Shown: piece after piece, positions 7,620-17,669 of the stretch
How positions within the stretch are numbered: position 1 is the stretch's first letter
Layout: every line of letters begins with the position of its first letter
Notes under the pieces: generated by a model
Told to the model about the DNA's origin: nothing
Seen by the model: only the letters and a program-made list of their open reading frames with translations
The model's database searches: none
NCBI RefSeq assembly: GCF_014117325.1
Contig: NZ_CP059732.1
Span: 6,709,001 to 6,773,000, forward strand
DNA from: Spirosoma foliorum
GTDB lineage: Bacteria; Bacteroidota; Bacteroidia; Cytophagales; Spirosomataceae
Length of the DNA: 64,000 nucleotides
Direction: 5' to 3'
Made by a program: the position numbers and the translations under genes

Positions 7620-10600
7620 GTGTCCTTACCTCGTTCAATTTCACCGGCTATAGTTCGTCCGGAACGTGTGGCCGTTATTCCTTTTAAGCCCGTTTATACT
7701 GTTGTTAAGGACTCAATACCCAAAACCAGTCCTGTCAAAAAACCGGTTATCGACCAGATAGCCTCCAAATCGCTTCCATCGAAACAAATGCAGCCGGGTA
7801 TTGTTTCGCCCAACGTAGTTCGTCCAGAAAGCCCGATTAAGCCCAACCCACCTAAGCTAACGCAAACGAAACGAAATCAAACAAAAACAAAAACAACGAA
7901 ACCTGGCAGTACCACAGCGCGTAAACCTACTGTTTCGGCTGATTCATCACAGATTGCGGCAAGCGACTCGGTTAGCGCGGATTCCACACAGGTACCCGAT
8001 GCGTTTAAAACTACTGTCAACTATCAGGCCAAAGACTCGACCATCTATGCAGCTGATGGTCAAACCGTCGAATTATTCGGTGATGCCAGCGTGATTTATG
8101 GTGATATCTCACTGAAAGCCGAATATATCCGACTCAATTACTTAACGAACGAAGTATACGCTAAAGGTCGGTACGATTCAATAGCAAAAAAACTAATTGG
8201 TCGACCTGTTTTTCAGGATGGCGAAGGAAAGTATGACGCTAAAGAGATTCGCTACAATTTCCAATCCCGAAAAGGGCGAATTCAGGGCGTTATCACGCAA
8301 CAGGGCGAAGGGAATATACGAGGTACCACGGTTAAAAAGGATGCGGAGGATAATCTCTACATCGGCAAGGCGATTTACACGACCTGTAACCTGGCAACCC
8401 CACACTTTCATATCAACGCCAGTAAGTTAAAGGTTATTCATAACACACAGGTTGTGGCCGGGCCATTTAATCTGGTCATTAACCAGATTCCGCTACCCAT
8501 TGGCTTACCTTTTGGATTTTTCCCATTCCCCAAGCGGAAAGAAATTGGGGTTTCTGGAATCATCGTGCCGCAATATGGGGAAGAGCCAAACGGGCGGGGT
8601 TTTTATCTTCGCGACGGTGGCTATTATTGGGCGGTTAACGAAAATCTTGGTCTTCAGTTTAAAGGCCAGATTTATTCGCGTGGAAGCTGGGGGTTAGGTG
8701 TCTCATCAGCGTATAACAAACGGTACCGCTACAGTGGATCGGTCAACCTGCAATTCAACCGTAACCGTTCCGGCGACCGGGTCGATACTACCCAAACTCC
8801 ACGTAACGATTTCTCGTTTACCTGGTCGCACTCACCCGTACCACGCGGACGGGGCAGTTTCTCGGCCAATGTCAACGTTAGTAGCAACAGTTACAACCAG
8901 TTTAACTCCTACAGTACCCAGTCGTACATCTCCAATGTAGCGGGGTCGTCGGTACAGTATAGCCGCACGTTTGGGCAATACGTACGGGCAGGTGCCAACG
9001 TACGGGTGAACCAGCAATTTGGCCAGGTGAATCAGGTAACGGGCGTTCGGGCAAACGGGAAAACAGATGTATCATCAGACTTCAACTTTGGTGTGAATCA
9101 GATTGCGCCGTTTGCGCTCAAAGGTGGTTCGGGCCGTTGGTACGAAAGTTTCCGGGTGGGACTGGATGTCAGTGGGTCTATTGGCGTAAGCAATACCATC
9201 AAAACCCAACTCGATACAACTGGTTTAGGGTTCCCGGTTGTTACAGGCTTAACAACCATTAGCGCTCTTCAACGCTATCAGGATAGCCTGACCCGTGTCA
9301 ATAATCTTCGCCTTGGTATTGTGGCAGCCGATCCGACTTTAATTGCCTTTAGCTTTCCCAATGCGGATCGAATCTGGCAAAATCGGGTGATACAGGCTCG
9401 CTATAGCATTCCCATAGGATTACCAAACGTTAAACTGTTCCGGTACATTAACCTGACACCGGGCATTTCGCTACAAGGGAATATCTACACGAAAAAGTTG
9501 TCTCAGAATATGGCTGCCCTGGAGGAGAACGGTTCCATAAAGATTGATACGGCCAGGGGCATTTATGCATCCTATAACTTCGCGACTAGTGTCAGTATGA
9601 ATACGCGTTTTTATGGAACGTATTTCCTTCGAGGCAAACGCATTGAAGCCATCCGTCACACCATAGCGCCTTCTATTTCATTTAGTTATACGCCTGACTT
9701 TACAAATCCGGTTTTTGGTCAGGTTTTTACGGTTGTGGGCAAACCAGGCACAGCTACAAATGATATCTTGATGAGTTTACCCGATTACCGCCGTAAGCTC
9801 TCGGTATTCCGGGGAATCGATGGCGCAAGTACTAGTAGTGCATCGAGTTCGCAATCGGCTTTCATTTCATTCGGGGTTGTAAACCAGTTGGAAATGAAAG
9901 TCCGAACCCGAAGTGATTCATTGGGGCAGGAGTTTAAGAAGATTCCAATTTTTGATAACTTCAGTATCAATGGAAGCTACAACTTCCTGGCTCCGGACTA
10001 TAAGCTATCACCAATCTCGGTTAGTGCTAACACCCAGATTTTCAAGAATATTAGCTTTAACTTTTCATCAACATTCGACCCTTACGCAACTAAAGCTTAC
10101 GGTGGTACAGCCCAGTATTATTTCCCCACAACGGTTACTGCGCTAACTCCGCTGGCTTATTCGCCCTCTATTCAGGCGCTGCGAGCTGGGCAAGAATACA
10201 CCGGTCAGCAATACATTCGAGTACCCAATCTGTACGCCTTCCAGGCCGGCCAAGGTCTGCTTCGCTTAACGAACCTGCAGGCTTACGTCAGTGCACGCTT
10301 TGCTCCAAAACAAGCCGATAAGAAGAAAAGCAGCCCAAATGCATCTGATGCGACCATGAAAGCCATCAATAGCAATCCGGAGCTTTATGTCGACTTCAAC
10401 GTCCCCTGGTCAATGAACGTGAGTTATACATTTGGTCTGACCAAACTAACGCCTGAACTATCGCAGGTAGTGCAGGCGCTGACGTTAACGGGTGATCTGA
10501 GCTTGACTCCAAAGTGGAAAATAACCATCAATACAGGCTACGATTTCGCTTACCAGAGCCCTACGCTCACCACCATTGGCATTAACCGCGATTTGCACTG

Positions 10601-10748
10601 CTGGGAAATGGCGTTCAACTGGACACCTTATTCTGGCAACAATTTCCGTTCTGGTAACTACTCATTCGATTTACGAGTACGGTCGGCTATCTTACAGGAG
10701 CTTAAGCTGAGCCGTCGCCGGAGCTTCTACGACCGGGGTGGATTTTAG
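7620..10748 (+). CDS. lptD: LPS-assembly protein LptD (OstA), main body
   Basis: The outer-membrane LPS translocon that inserts lipopolysaccharide into the outer leaflet with LptE. The 1042-residue frame has a Pro/Lys/Thr-rich linker to about residue 130, an OstA/LptA-like beta-jellyroll (STIYAADGQTVELFGDASVI, then YLTNEVYAKG) to about 270, and a large beta barrel with alternating aromatic strands to the C-terminal Phe. The segment LPFGFFPFPKRKEIGVSGII is typical of Bacteroidota LptD. The only start is a GTG at 7620 right after the TAA of the preceding frame, and it lacks a signal peptide, which an outer-membrane protein needs; so this is best read as the continuation of the previous frame. 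Function depends on whether the frameshift is real. Confidence 0.85.
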   Translation: MSLPRSISPAIVRPERVAVIPFKPVYTVVKDSIPKTSPVKKPVIDQIASKSLPSKQMQPGIVSPNVVRPESPIKPNPPKLTQTKRNQTKTKTTKPGSTTARKPTVSADSSQIAASDSVSADSTQVPDAFKTTVNYQAKDSTIYAADGQTVELFGDASVIYGDISLKAEYIRLNYLTNEVYAKGRYDSIAKKLIGRPVFQDGEGKYDAKEIRYNFQSRKGRIQGVITQQGEGNIRGTTVKKDAEDNLYIGKAIYTTCNLATPHFHINASKLKVIHNTQVVAGPFNLVINQIPLPIGLPFGFFPFPKRKEIGVSGIIVPQYGEEPNGRGFYLRDGGYYWAVNENLGLQFKGQIYSRGSWGLGVSSAYNKRYRYSGSVNLQFNRNRSGDRVDTTQTPRNDFSFTWSHSPVPRGRGSFSANVNVSSNSYNQFNSYSTQSYISNVAGSSVQYSRTFGQYVRAGANVRVNQQFGQVNQVTGVRANGKTDVSSDFNFGVNQIAPFALKGGSGRWYESFRVGLDVSGSIGVSNTIKTQLDTTGLGFPVVTGLTTISALQRYQDSLTRVNNLRLGIVAADPTLIAFSFPNADRIWQNRVIQARYSIPIGLPNVKLFRYINLTPGISLQGNIYTKKLSQNMAALEENGSIKIDTARGIYASYNFATSVSMNTRFYGTYFLRGKRIEAIRHTIAPSISFSYTPDFTNPVFGQVFTVVGKPGTATNDILMSLPDYRRKLSVFRGIDGASTSSASSSQSAFISFGVVNQLEMKVRTRSDSLGQEFKKIPIFDNFSINGSYNFLAPDYKLSPISVSANTQIFKNISFNFSSTFDPYATKAYGGTAQYYFPTTVTALTPLAYSPSIQALRAGQEYTGQQYIRVPNLYAFQAGQGLLRLTNLQAYVSARFAPKQADKKKSSPNASDATMKAINSNPELYVDFNVPWSMNVSYTFGLTKLTPELSQVVQALTLTGDLSLTPKWKITINTGYDFAYQSPTLTTIGINRDLHCWEMAFNWTPYSGNNFRSGNYSFDLRVRSAILQELKLSRRRSFYDRGGF

Positions 10749-10903
10749 ACATTATACTTGATCATGATGCCTAGTGAAATCACTTGCAAAAGGCACCAAG
10801 TATATTCATTTAACAAAAATGAATAATAAACAAATTAACCCCTTCACTAACAAGCGAAAAAGTAGTAACTTGCCCTAACAATGCTTTTTTAAGACCGATT
10901 CTT

Positions 10904-11152
10904 ATGACTGACCGGGACAAACAACGCCTTGACGAACTAGAAGTAAAAACGGCTTATTTACTGGCCCGGCAAGATCAGCAGGAGGCTAAAATGAGTCAAA
11001 TTATGGCACGGCTAGTTTACCTCGAAGCTCGTCAGTATCGGCTTATGAAGGAACTCGGTATTCAACCCGAAAAACTCGATACGCCCCAAACCGCTCAGGA
11101 TGATGCCCAGGCCATCAACCTAACGAGTATTCCAGAACAACGACTGAATTAG
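10904..11152 (+). CDS. Small coiled-coil protein of unknown function
   Basis: An 82-residue protein. Residues 1-50 have a heptad-like pattern (LDELEVKTAYLL, then QEAKMSQIMARLVYLEARQ) expected for one long amphipathic helix or coiled coil; the rest is polar. No signal peptide. I do not recognise a family. It lies between lptD and gldG on the same strand and could share a transcript with either. A weak imperfect stem (about 11158-11181, CTAGCCTAT with ATAGGTTAG) separates it from gldG. Confidence 0.6.
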   Translation: MTDRDKQRLDELEVKTAYLLARQDQQEAKMSQIMARLVYLEARQYRLMKELGIQPEKLDTPQTAQDDAQAINLTSIPEQRLN

Positions 11153-11207
11153 TGAAAACTAGCCTATAGATACATAGGTTAGCGTATTCGTTCGTTATAG
11201 TTTCCGT

Positions 11208-12875
11208 ATGAAATCCGCTCTCTCGCGCACGCTTCTTATTGTTGCAATATTAATTGCCGTCAATATACTGTCGGCCTTTGTCTTTTTCCGGCTCGATTTA
11301 ACTCAGGAAAAACGGTATACCCTGTCTGAAGCCACACAGACATTATTGGCCAATCTGCCCGATGACGTCCATATCGATGTGTATTTAACGGGCGATCTTC
11401 CTCCGGGATTTAAACGGCTCGAAAATGCCGTTCAGGAAACCTTAGATGGCTTTCAAGCTGAAGCGGGTACTAAAATTACCTATCGATTTATTAACCCCGA
11501 TGACGTTACTAGTCCCGATGCGAAGAATAAGCTAATTGACAAACTACAGCAACGAGGCCTTTTCCCTACAAACCTGTTTGATAATGAAGGGGGAAAGCGT
11601 ACCGAAAAATTGATATTTCCGGGTGCCATTGTCTCCTATCAGGGTAAAGAAACACCTGTACTACTGCTCAAAGGGAACAAAGCCGCTTCGCCACAGGAAC
11701 AATTAAATCAGTCGTATGAAGGTGTTGAGTTTCAACTAGCTTCGGCGATTCAGAAGCTGACGCAGACCAAAGAAAATCGCCATCGGGTGGGGTTATTATA
11801 TGGGCATACCCAAGTGCCTCCCTCCCGTTTTTCGGATTTGCTTGCATCAATCCAACAGAATTACGAACTGTTTTTTATTGACATGACCAAGCCCGGCCCC
11901 ATTACCGGCCTGGATCTGGTACTGGTTCCAAAACCCGATAAAGCTTTTTCAGAAGATGAAATCTTTAAGCTAGATCAGTTTGTCGTAAATGGGGGACGAG
12001 CGCTGTTTTTTGTAGATGGACAACGCGTTGACAGTGTCAGTAACGAAGGCACCTACGCCCAACCGTTGAGCCTGAATCTTGACGACTTATTCTTTCGTTG
12101 GGGAGTTCGCATCAATCGCGATGTCGTTAAGGATTTGTACTGCGCGCCTGTTCCGCTCAACGTAGGTAATCTGGGCGACAAACCTAATATTCAACTAGTT
12201 CCCTGGCGGTTTTATCCACGACTCAACAACTTCGGCACATCCGTTAATCCGATTGTCCGTAACCTGGATGCCGTGGTAGGGCATTTTGTAAGTACCCTCG
12301 ATACGGTTCGGTCAACGGGTATTCAGAAAACACCTTTGTTGTTAACTTCGCCTTATACGAAACTACTAAAAACGCCAGCACTGATTTCGTATAACGAAGC
12401 TCGTCAGCAACCAGATCCGCAAACGTACAACGAGGGCACTCACATTATTGGTTGTCTGCTTGAAGGTAAATTCCAGTCGTTGTTCGCCAATCGAATTCTA
12501 CCCGGCGACCCACGCGCTGCTGGTTTTAAAGCAGAGGGCATAGCCTCCCGGATATTGATCTGTTCCGACGGTGACCTGATCATTAATGATGTGGATTACA
12601 AACGTCAAACGCCTTATCCACTCGGCTTCGATCGTTACACGCGTACTACCTATGCGAACAAAGATTTCGCCTTAAACGCCATTGATTATTTGGTCGACCC
12701 AAACGGTGTAATCGAAGCTCGTAATCGAACTGTCACGTTACGCCCTTTAGACAAAATTCGCGTTGACGCTGGCCGTACAGGTTGGCAGGCACTTAACCTT
12801 CTAGGCCCATTGGCCATGTTGGGCATTGTAGGATTGGTTTGGCAGGTAATTCGGCGCAGGCAGTATGGTCAGTAA
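11208..12875 (+). CDS. gldG: Gliding-associated ABC transporter protein GldG
   Basis: A 555-residue GldG-like protein: an N-terminal membrane segment (TLLIVAILIAVNILSAFVFF), the family motif RLDLTQEKRYTLSEATQTLL near residues 29-48, a large extracytoplasmic region with an ABC-type uncharacterised transport fold (LVLVPKPDKAFSEDEIFKLDQFVVNGGRALFFVDG), and a C-terminal membrane segment (ALNLLGPLAMLGIVGLVWQV). In Flavobacterium, GldA, GldF and GldG form an ABC transporter linked to gliding. No gldF is adjacent here, although gldF and gldG are often neighbours. The gene converges with nuoM, with an 89-base spacer. Confidence 0.9.
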   Translation: MKSALSRTLLIVAILIAVNILSAFVFFRLDLTQEKRYTLSEATQTLLANLPDDVHIDVYLTGDLPPGFKRLENAVQETLDGFQAEAGTKITYRFINPDDVTSPDAKNKLIDKLQQRGLFPTNLFDNEGGKRTEKLIFPGAIVSYQGKETPVLLLKGNKAASPQEQLNQSYEGVEFQLASAIQKLTQTKENRHRVGLLYGHTQVPPSRFSDLLASIQQNYELFFIDMTKPGPITGLDLVLVPKPDKAFSEDEIFKLDQFVVNGGRALFFVDGQRVDSVSNEGTYAQPLSLNLDDLFFRWGVRINRDVVKDLYCAPVPLNVGNLGDKPNIQLVPWRFYPRLNNFGTSVNPIVRNLDAVVGHFVSTLDTVRSTGIQKTPLLLTSPYTKLLKTPALISYNEARQQPDPQTYNEGTHIIGCLLEGKFQSLFANRILPGDPRAAGFKAEGIASRILICSDGDLIINDVDYKRQTPYPLGFDRYTRTTYANKDFALNAIDYLVDPNGVIEARNRTVTLRPLDKIRVDAGRTGWQALNLLGPLAMLGIVGLVWQVIRRRQYGQ

Positions 12876-12964
12876 TTATAAATTTAACCGTACAGAAACG
12901 GAGTAGTAAGAGCACTAAACCACTGTGTGTTCTCCATTTCTCTGTGTTTGAAAATCTAAGCTAC

Positions 12965-14644
12965 TTACTCCACCGAAAACTTCACCAGCCACTGCCCCAC
13001 TGTTGCACTGGTAAGGTTGAAAATCAGATTTGGAAATAAGCCCAATACTAATGCCATTAACCCCAACGGAATGAGCATAAGTTTTTCGCGGGTGGTCAAA
13101 TCGGAGAGGACCGCCGTTGTCCCAGCTTGCGATTCGAAGGGGCGAACCCAGGTAGGGCCAAAAAACATGCGCTGGAGCGTCCATAGAAAATAAGCGGCCG
13201 CCAGCAGAATGCCTGTAGTGGCAATAGCTGTCATCCAACCCGGCAGCCAGCTCGATTGAAACCCGCCCATCAGGGTGAATAATTCACCCACAAATCCGGA
13301 GAACCCTGGCAAGCCGAGCGAGGCAAAAAAGGCAATAACGGTAAGGGTTGTATACCGTGGCATAGGCTGCATCAGACCACGATACGAGTCAATCTGACGA
13401 TCGTGAGTACGATCATACAGAACGCCGACAATCAGGAACAACATCGCCGACAATACGCCGTGACTTACCATTTGATAGATAGCGCCATTGATACCCTCCG
13501 CCGTCAGCGACGCAATACCTAACAAAACAAAGCCCATGTGCGATACCGATGAGTAGGCGATCATCTTTTTAAGGTCACTCTGCGCCAGTGCGTTTAAGCC
13601 GCCGTATACGATTGATAATACGCCCAATCCGCCTAACGTCTGCGCATATTCGGCGGCTCCGTCGGGAAAGAAATCCCATACAATTCGCAGAAAACCATAA
13701 CCACCAATTTTCAGCAACACGCCAGCCAGTACGACCGATACCGGCGTGGGGGCTTCAACGTGCGCGTCGGGCAACCAGGTATGCACGGGTACAATGGGTA
13801 GTTTAATAGCAAACCCAATAAACACGGCCCAAAAGGCCAGCATTCGGGCAGGTAGGCCGAGTATGATCGGTTCGGCGGCTGGGTTCAGAAAGGCGTTCGG
13901 CAAATAGTTGCTCCCATCAGCCAGATAACGCATATCGAACGTGTGTACGATCTGCGCTGGATTTAACTGACCATTTTGCAAATACGTCTGCAACGTACGA
14001 ACAATATCGTCAGTCACTGCCGATGGGTCAGCCACCAGACCGGCAACAACTGCCGTACTGACGGGGTCCATGACAGACAAGTACAGGCCAATCATGACCA
14101 ATAAAATCAGCAACGAACCCAGCAATGTGTAGAGAAAAAATTTGATCGATGCATACTCCCGGCGTGGGCCACCCCACAAACCAATCAGGAAGTACATTGG
14201 CAAAAGCATGAATTCGAAGAACAGGAAAAACAGGAAGAAATCAAGTGCGACGAAACAGCCCATAATAGTCCCTGTTAGCAATAAATAGAGCGCGTAGTAA
14301 GCTTTAGCCCGGTGTGTCAGCGACCAGGAAGAAATAACTCCGACAAGCATTACTACTGCCGATAGAACAACCAGCGGTAAGCTAATCCCATCAACGCCCA
14401 CTAAATAGTCAATAGAGGCTATGCCCAGTCTTCCAAGGGGCAAGGTGATCCAGTTAGCTTGTTCAAGAAGTTGGTAACCCGCCATGCTGGCATCGAATGT
14501 TACATAAGCCGCACTGGCCAAAACAACTTCAGCAAAAGTTATTCCTAAGGCTATCCAACGAAACCGTACCGACAGACTTTCCGGCAGCAATGCCACTGCC
14601 AGTGAGCCGAGTAACGGAATAAAAATGAGTAATGAAAGAATCAT
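12965..14644 (-). CDS. nuoM: NADH-quinone oxidoreductase subunit M
   Basis: Antiporter-like membrane subunit of complex I, one of the three proton-pumping units. The 559-residue protein has about 14 hydrophobic helices and the conserved PIVPVHTWLPDAHVEAPTPV block (catalytic His/Asp region), followed by LLKIGGYG with the key Lys, and QSDLKKMIAYSSVSHMGF. An internal loop around residues 195-255 is longer than in E. coli NuoM. The start ATG is 7 bases after the nuoL stop, so the two genes are cotranscribed. The usual next gene, nuoN, is absent: the locus ends here against convergent gldG. Confidence 0.96.
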   Translation of the reverse strand: MILSLLIFIPLLGSLAVALLPESLSVRFRWIALGITFAEVVLASAAYVTFDASMAGYQLLEQANWITLPLGRLGIASIDYLVGVDGISLPLVVLSAVVMLVGVISSWSLTHRAKAYYALYLLLTGTIMGCFVALDFFLFFLFFEFMLLPMYFLIGLWGGPRREYASIKFFLYTLLGSLLILLVMIGLYLSVMDPVSTAVVAGLVADPSAVTDDIVRTLQTYLQNGQLNPAQIVHTFDMRYLADGSNYLPNAFLNPAAEPIILGLPARMLAFWAVFIGFAIKLPIVPVHTWLPDAHVEAPTPVSVVLAGVLLKIGGYGFLRIVWDFFPDGAAEYAQTLGGLGVLSIVYGGLNALAQSDLKKMIAYSSVSHMGFVLLGIASLTAEGINGAIYQMVSHGVLSAMLFLIVGVLYDRTHDRQIDSYRGLMQPMPRYTTLTVIAFFASLGLPGFSGFVGELFTLMGGFQSSWLPGWMTAIATTGILLAAAYFLWTLQRMFFGPTWVRPFESQAGTTAVLSDLTTREKLMLIPLGLMALVLGLFPNLIFNLTSATVGQWLVKFSVE

Positions 14645-14651
14645 ATATACC

Positions 14652-16559
14652 TTACAGAATCCACCAAAGTACCACTAGTAATCCAATTACAGCCGCCGTA
14701 ATGTACGACTGCACCTGGCCATTTTGCACTGAACGCGTTACTCGCCCAAGTTGGCCAGCCAACCAGGCGATACCATTCACAAGGCCATCAACAACAGATC
14801 GGTCGAGCACACGCGTCAGGTGGGCCAAAACGACCGTAGAAACACCTACCCTATTTACTAAGCCATCAACAACGCGCTTATCTGCCCGACTCAGGGAAGC
14901 TGCCAGTCTATGCGTTGGACTAATGATAATGTATTTATACACCACATCTAAAAACCCGTACGAAATCGATAGCTGAACAAACAGGGAATTTGCAGAGGGT
15001 TCAGACATTCGAAAACCAATCCACCCGCCGATCAAAACAAGACCAATCGAAACCGGAGCCAGCCACCAGAAAGAAGCCTCCTCCATCAAAGGTAGTATCT
15101 GAAAAAACCAACTCCCATGCGCTGAGAGCGGGTTGATTGAAAACCAGAATCCGATCGACAAAATAGCTAACAAAACCACAGGGCCACGCATGAGCCAATC
15201 AGGTTCATGGGCCTGATTTACAGGAATATCTTTATTGCGATAATCACCAAAGAAAATGAGCCGCCACTGCCGGGCCATATAAAGCGCCGTAAGTCCCGAC
15301 GAGAGCAAAAGAATTATTGGGACGCCGTAGGCTAATGGAGTGTTCTGATGCTCAGCCCAACTAAATGCTCCCCCCAAAATCGCTTCTTTCGATAGAAATC
15401 CAGACAGCAAAGGCAGCCCAGATAAAGCCGCAGCACAGATCGTATAACCAATAAATGTGGTTGACAGCACCTTTCGTAGCCCCCCCATATGCCGCATTTC
15501 CTGCGTATGCACAGCATGGATAACAGCCCCGGCGCTAAGAAATAAGCCTGCTTTGAAAAAAGCGTGTGTCAGTAAGTGGAACATAGCCCCGCTTACATTT
15601 CCGGTACCCATACCAACCACCATCAAACCCAGCTGCGAGACCGTTGAGAAAGCCAAAACCTTTTTTATATCTGTCTGAAAGAGTGCCGAATACCCACCCC
15701 AAATCGTCGTAATAGTACCCACTAAGGTGATAACGACTAAGGCATCGGGCGATACTAACGGGTGAATTCGGGCGAGTAGAAAAATCCCGGCGGCAACCAT
15801 TGTGGCAGCGTGCAGCAAAGCCGATACAGGCGTGGGGCCTTCCATCGCATCCGGAAGCCACGTCAACAACGGGAATTGGGCCGATTTACCAACACAGCCC
15901 ATAAACAGACAAAGTCCCAGTGAGGTGGGCGTAATGACTCCTGCACTTTTTACTGTCAGCGCGTCGAAGTCGAGTGTATCGAAGTAATAGTAGGTAAGGA
16001 AAATACCAATCAGAAAACCAATATCGCCTACCCGATTCATCAGGAAGGCTTTCATTGCGGCTTTTGAAGCAGCTTTTCGTTCAGCATAAAATCCAATTAA
16101 CAGATACGATGCTAAACCTACCAATTCCCAAAAGGCATACAGGATGAGCAAATTGCCCGCCATCACAATGCCGAGCATCGAACCAACAAATAACTGTAGG
16201 TAAGCAAAATACCGGCGCAGTTTTGGCTCGTCATGCAGATAGGAAACGGAGTAGATTTCGACAAGTAAAGCCACAAAATGCACCAGAATGAGCATCATGG
16301 CAGCCAGCGCATCGACCCGCAGGCTCATAGGAAACGATACTCCTGACAGGATTGCCCAATTCAATGGAACAACTACGGACTGCTCTGTTAAACTTAACGC
16401 TAACAGAATTGATAATATTAAGCCCGCGCTGGTTAGTATAATAGCCAGTATCCCCGCTATACGGCGGCTTGCCACCGCCAATACCAGAAATCCAGCAAAA
16501 GGTAGTGCAGGTAAGACGAGCGTTAGCAGGTGAAGTAGTTGAGAATTATCAACGGGCAT
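14652..16559 (-). CDS. nuoL: NADH-quinone oxidoreductase subunit L
   Basis: The largest proton-pumping antiporter-like subunit of complex I. From the ATG at 16559 (MPVDNSQLLHLL) it has 635 residues; an upstream in-frame ATG at 16613 would add 18 polar residues and is less likely. It has the conserved GKSAQFPLLTWLPDAMEGP motif, HAATMVAAGIFLLAR, the Lys motif QTDIKKVLAFSTVSQLGLM, and the long C-terminal lateral-helix region ending in a final membrane helix (ITAAVIGLLVVLWWIL). It is separated from nuoK by two oxygenase genes and therefore probably has its own promoter in the 128-base divergent region it shares with the phytanoyl-CoA dioxygenase-like gene. Confidence 0.96.
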   Translation of the reverse strand: MPVDNSQLLHLLTLVLPALPFAGFLVLAVASRRIAGILAIILTSAGLILSILLALSLTEQSVVVPLNWAILSGVSFPMSLRVDALAAMMLILVHFVALLVEIYSVSYLHDEPKLRRYFAYLQLFVGSMLGIVMAGNLLILYAFWELVGLASYLLIGFYAERKAASKAAMKAFLMNRVGDIGFLIGIFLTYYYFDTLDFDALTVKSAGVITPTSLGLCLFMGCVGKSAQFPLLTWLPDAMEGPTPVSALLHAATMVAAGIFLLARIHPLVSPDALVVITLVGTITTIWGGYSALFQTDIKKVLAFSTVSQLGLMVVGMGTGNVSGAMFHLLTHAFFKAGLFLSAGAVIHAVHTQEMRHMGGLRKVLSTTFIGYTICAAALSGLPLLSGFLSKEAILGGAFSWAEHQNTPLAYGVPIILLLSSGLTALYMARQWRLIFFGDYRNKDIPVNQAHEPDWLMRGPVVLLAILSIGFWFSINPLSAHGSWFFQILPLMEEASFWWLAPVSIGLVLIGGWIGFRMSEPSANSLFVQLSISYGFLDVVYKYIIISPTHRLAASLSRADKRVVDGLVNRVGVSTVVLAHLTRVLDRSVVDGLVNGIAWLAGQLGRVTRSVQNGQVQSYITAAVIGLLVVLWWIL

Positions 16560-16687
16560 TCGTAGTCGGTCGGAATTGGCCGCAAATATCCCGATTATAC
16601 CGTGTGGAAGCAAATCACATAGCAGTCTCTCCTGCCTTATTTACTTTTTAGTAGCTTTGCTTTTCCACTTCCTAAGCCAGTTCCCCT

Positions 16688-17644
16688 ATGACACCTGCCG
16701 CATCGATCAATCTACCCTGGGTTGAATCCCCTTTTTTCAATCAGGAACTACAACAGACCAATCTTGACCCAGTCCTGGCCGAGCAAGTTCGGCAGTATGC
16801 CGAGGATAGCTATCTAATTTTCGACCCAGAAATTGACGAATCAGTCCTCGACGCTGCCCGAGAAGGGGTAAAACCACTGTATGGTAATGAACTACGGACA
16901 ACAGATGCCTGGCAAACCATTCCAGCCGTTCGCCAAATTGCGACCGCGCCTAAAATTCTGGATATGCTTCGCGTACTCTATCGTCGTGAGCCAATTCCTT
17001 TTCAAACCCTCAACTTTCCGGTTGGAACCCAGCAACGCACGCATTCTGACTCCATTCACTTCAATTCGATTCCACAACGATTCATGTGTGGTGTTTGGGT
17101 CGCTCTTGAAGATGTGCATGCCGACAATGGGCCGCTTCACTACTACCCCGGTAGTCATAAACTGCCTTTCTATGACCTTGTCGACTTAGGCTTAAAAGGA
17201 TCGGACGCAAAAACGACGGAAGAAATTTATGGAGGAACTTACAAGCAATATGAAGAGCGCCTGAGTGAAGTTGTTAAAGCACACGGATTGAAAAAAGAAA
17301 CGCTCAATATGCCCAAAGGGAAGGCCATTATTTGGTCGGCGAACCTATTGCATGGGGGTGAAAAGATTCTGGCTCCCGGCTCCACACGGCATAGCCAGGT
17401 AAATCATTATTTCTTTGAAAACTGCATTTATTATACGCCCCTCCGATCTGACTCAGCCATTGATAAACTTTACGTTCGGAAAATAACGAACATTGCCACT
17501 GGTCAGCCTGTTTCAAACACCTATTTTGACCAAACGCTAGCTTATAAGGGTGAAGGATACGCTAAGCGATTCACCATTCCAGAATCAATTCTAATGTTGG
17601 GCCAGTATGTACCTAAATTCCTGCTGCGAATGCTGAAACGGTAA
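16688..17644 (+). CDS. Phytanoyl-CoA dioxygenase family protein (PhyH)
   Basis: A 318-residue Fe(II)/2-oxoglutarate-dependent oxygenase. The metal-binding HxD lies in RTHSDSIHFNSIP (His-Ser-Asp), followed by the family segment CGVWVALEDVHADNGPLHYY and PGSHKLPFYD, and the distal His in ANLLHGGEKI, with an Arg-bearing TRHSQVNHYFFE that should bind 2-oxoglutarate. Members hydroxylate small molecules, lipids or natural products; the substrate here is unknown. It is transcribed alone on the plus strand inside an otherwise minus-strand nuo cluster, back to back with nuoL and converging with a second 2-oxoglutarate oxygenase. Confidence 0.88.
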   Translation: MTPAASINLPWVESPFFNQELQQTNLDPVLAEQVRQYAEDSYLIFDPEIDESVLDAAREGVKPLYGNELRTTDAWQTIPAVRQIATAPKILDMLRVLYRREPIPFQTLNFPVGTQQRTHSDSIHFNSIPQRFMCGVWVALEDVHADNGPLHYYPGSHKLPFYDLVDLGLKGSDAKTTEEIYGGTYKQYEERLSEVVKAHGLKKETLNMPKGKAIIWSANLLHGGEKILAPGSTRHSQVNHYFFENCIYYTPLRSDSAIDKLYVRKITNIATGQPVSNTYFDQTLAYKGEGYAKRFTIPESILMLGQYVPKFLLRMLKR

Positions 17645-17669
17645 AATGCCATCTATTAGAACCCTCGGA

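Noticed and set aside
12915..13238. Minus-strand frame of 107 codons
   Set aside because: Overlaps nuoM in another frame; shadow.
14632..14976. Plus-strand frame of 114 codons at the nuoL/nuoM junction
   Set aside because: Antisense to nuoL; low-complexity Thr/Pro reading.
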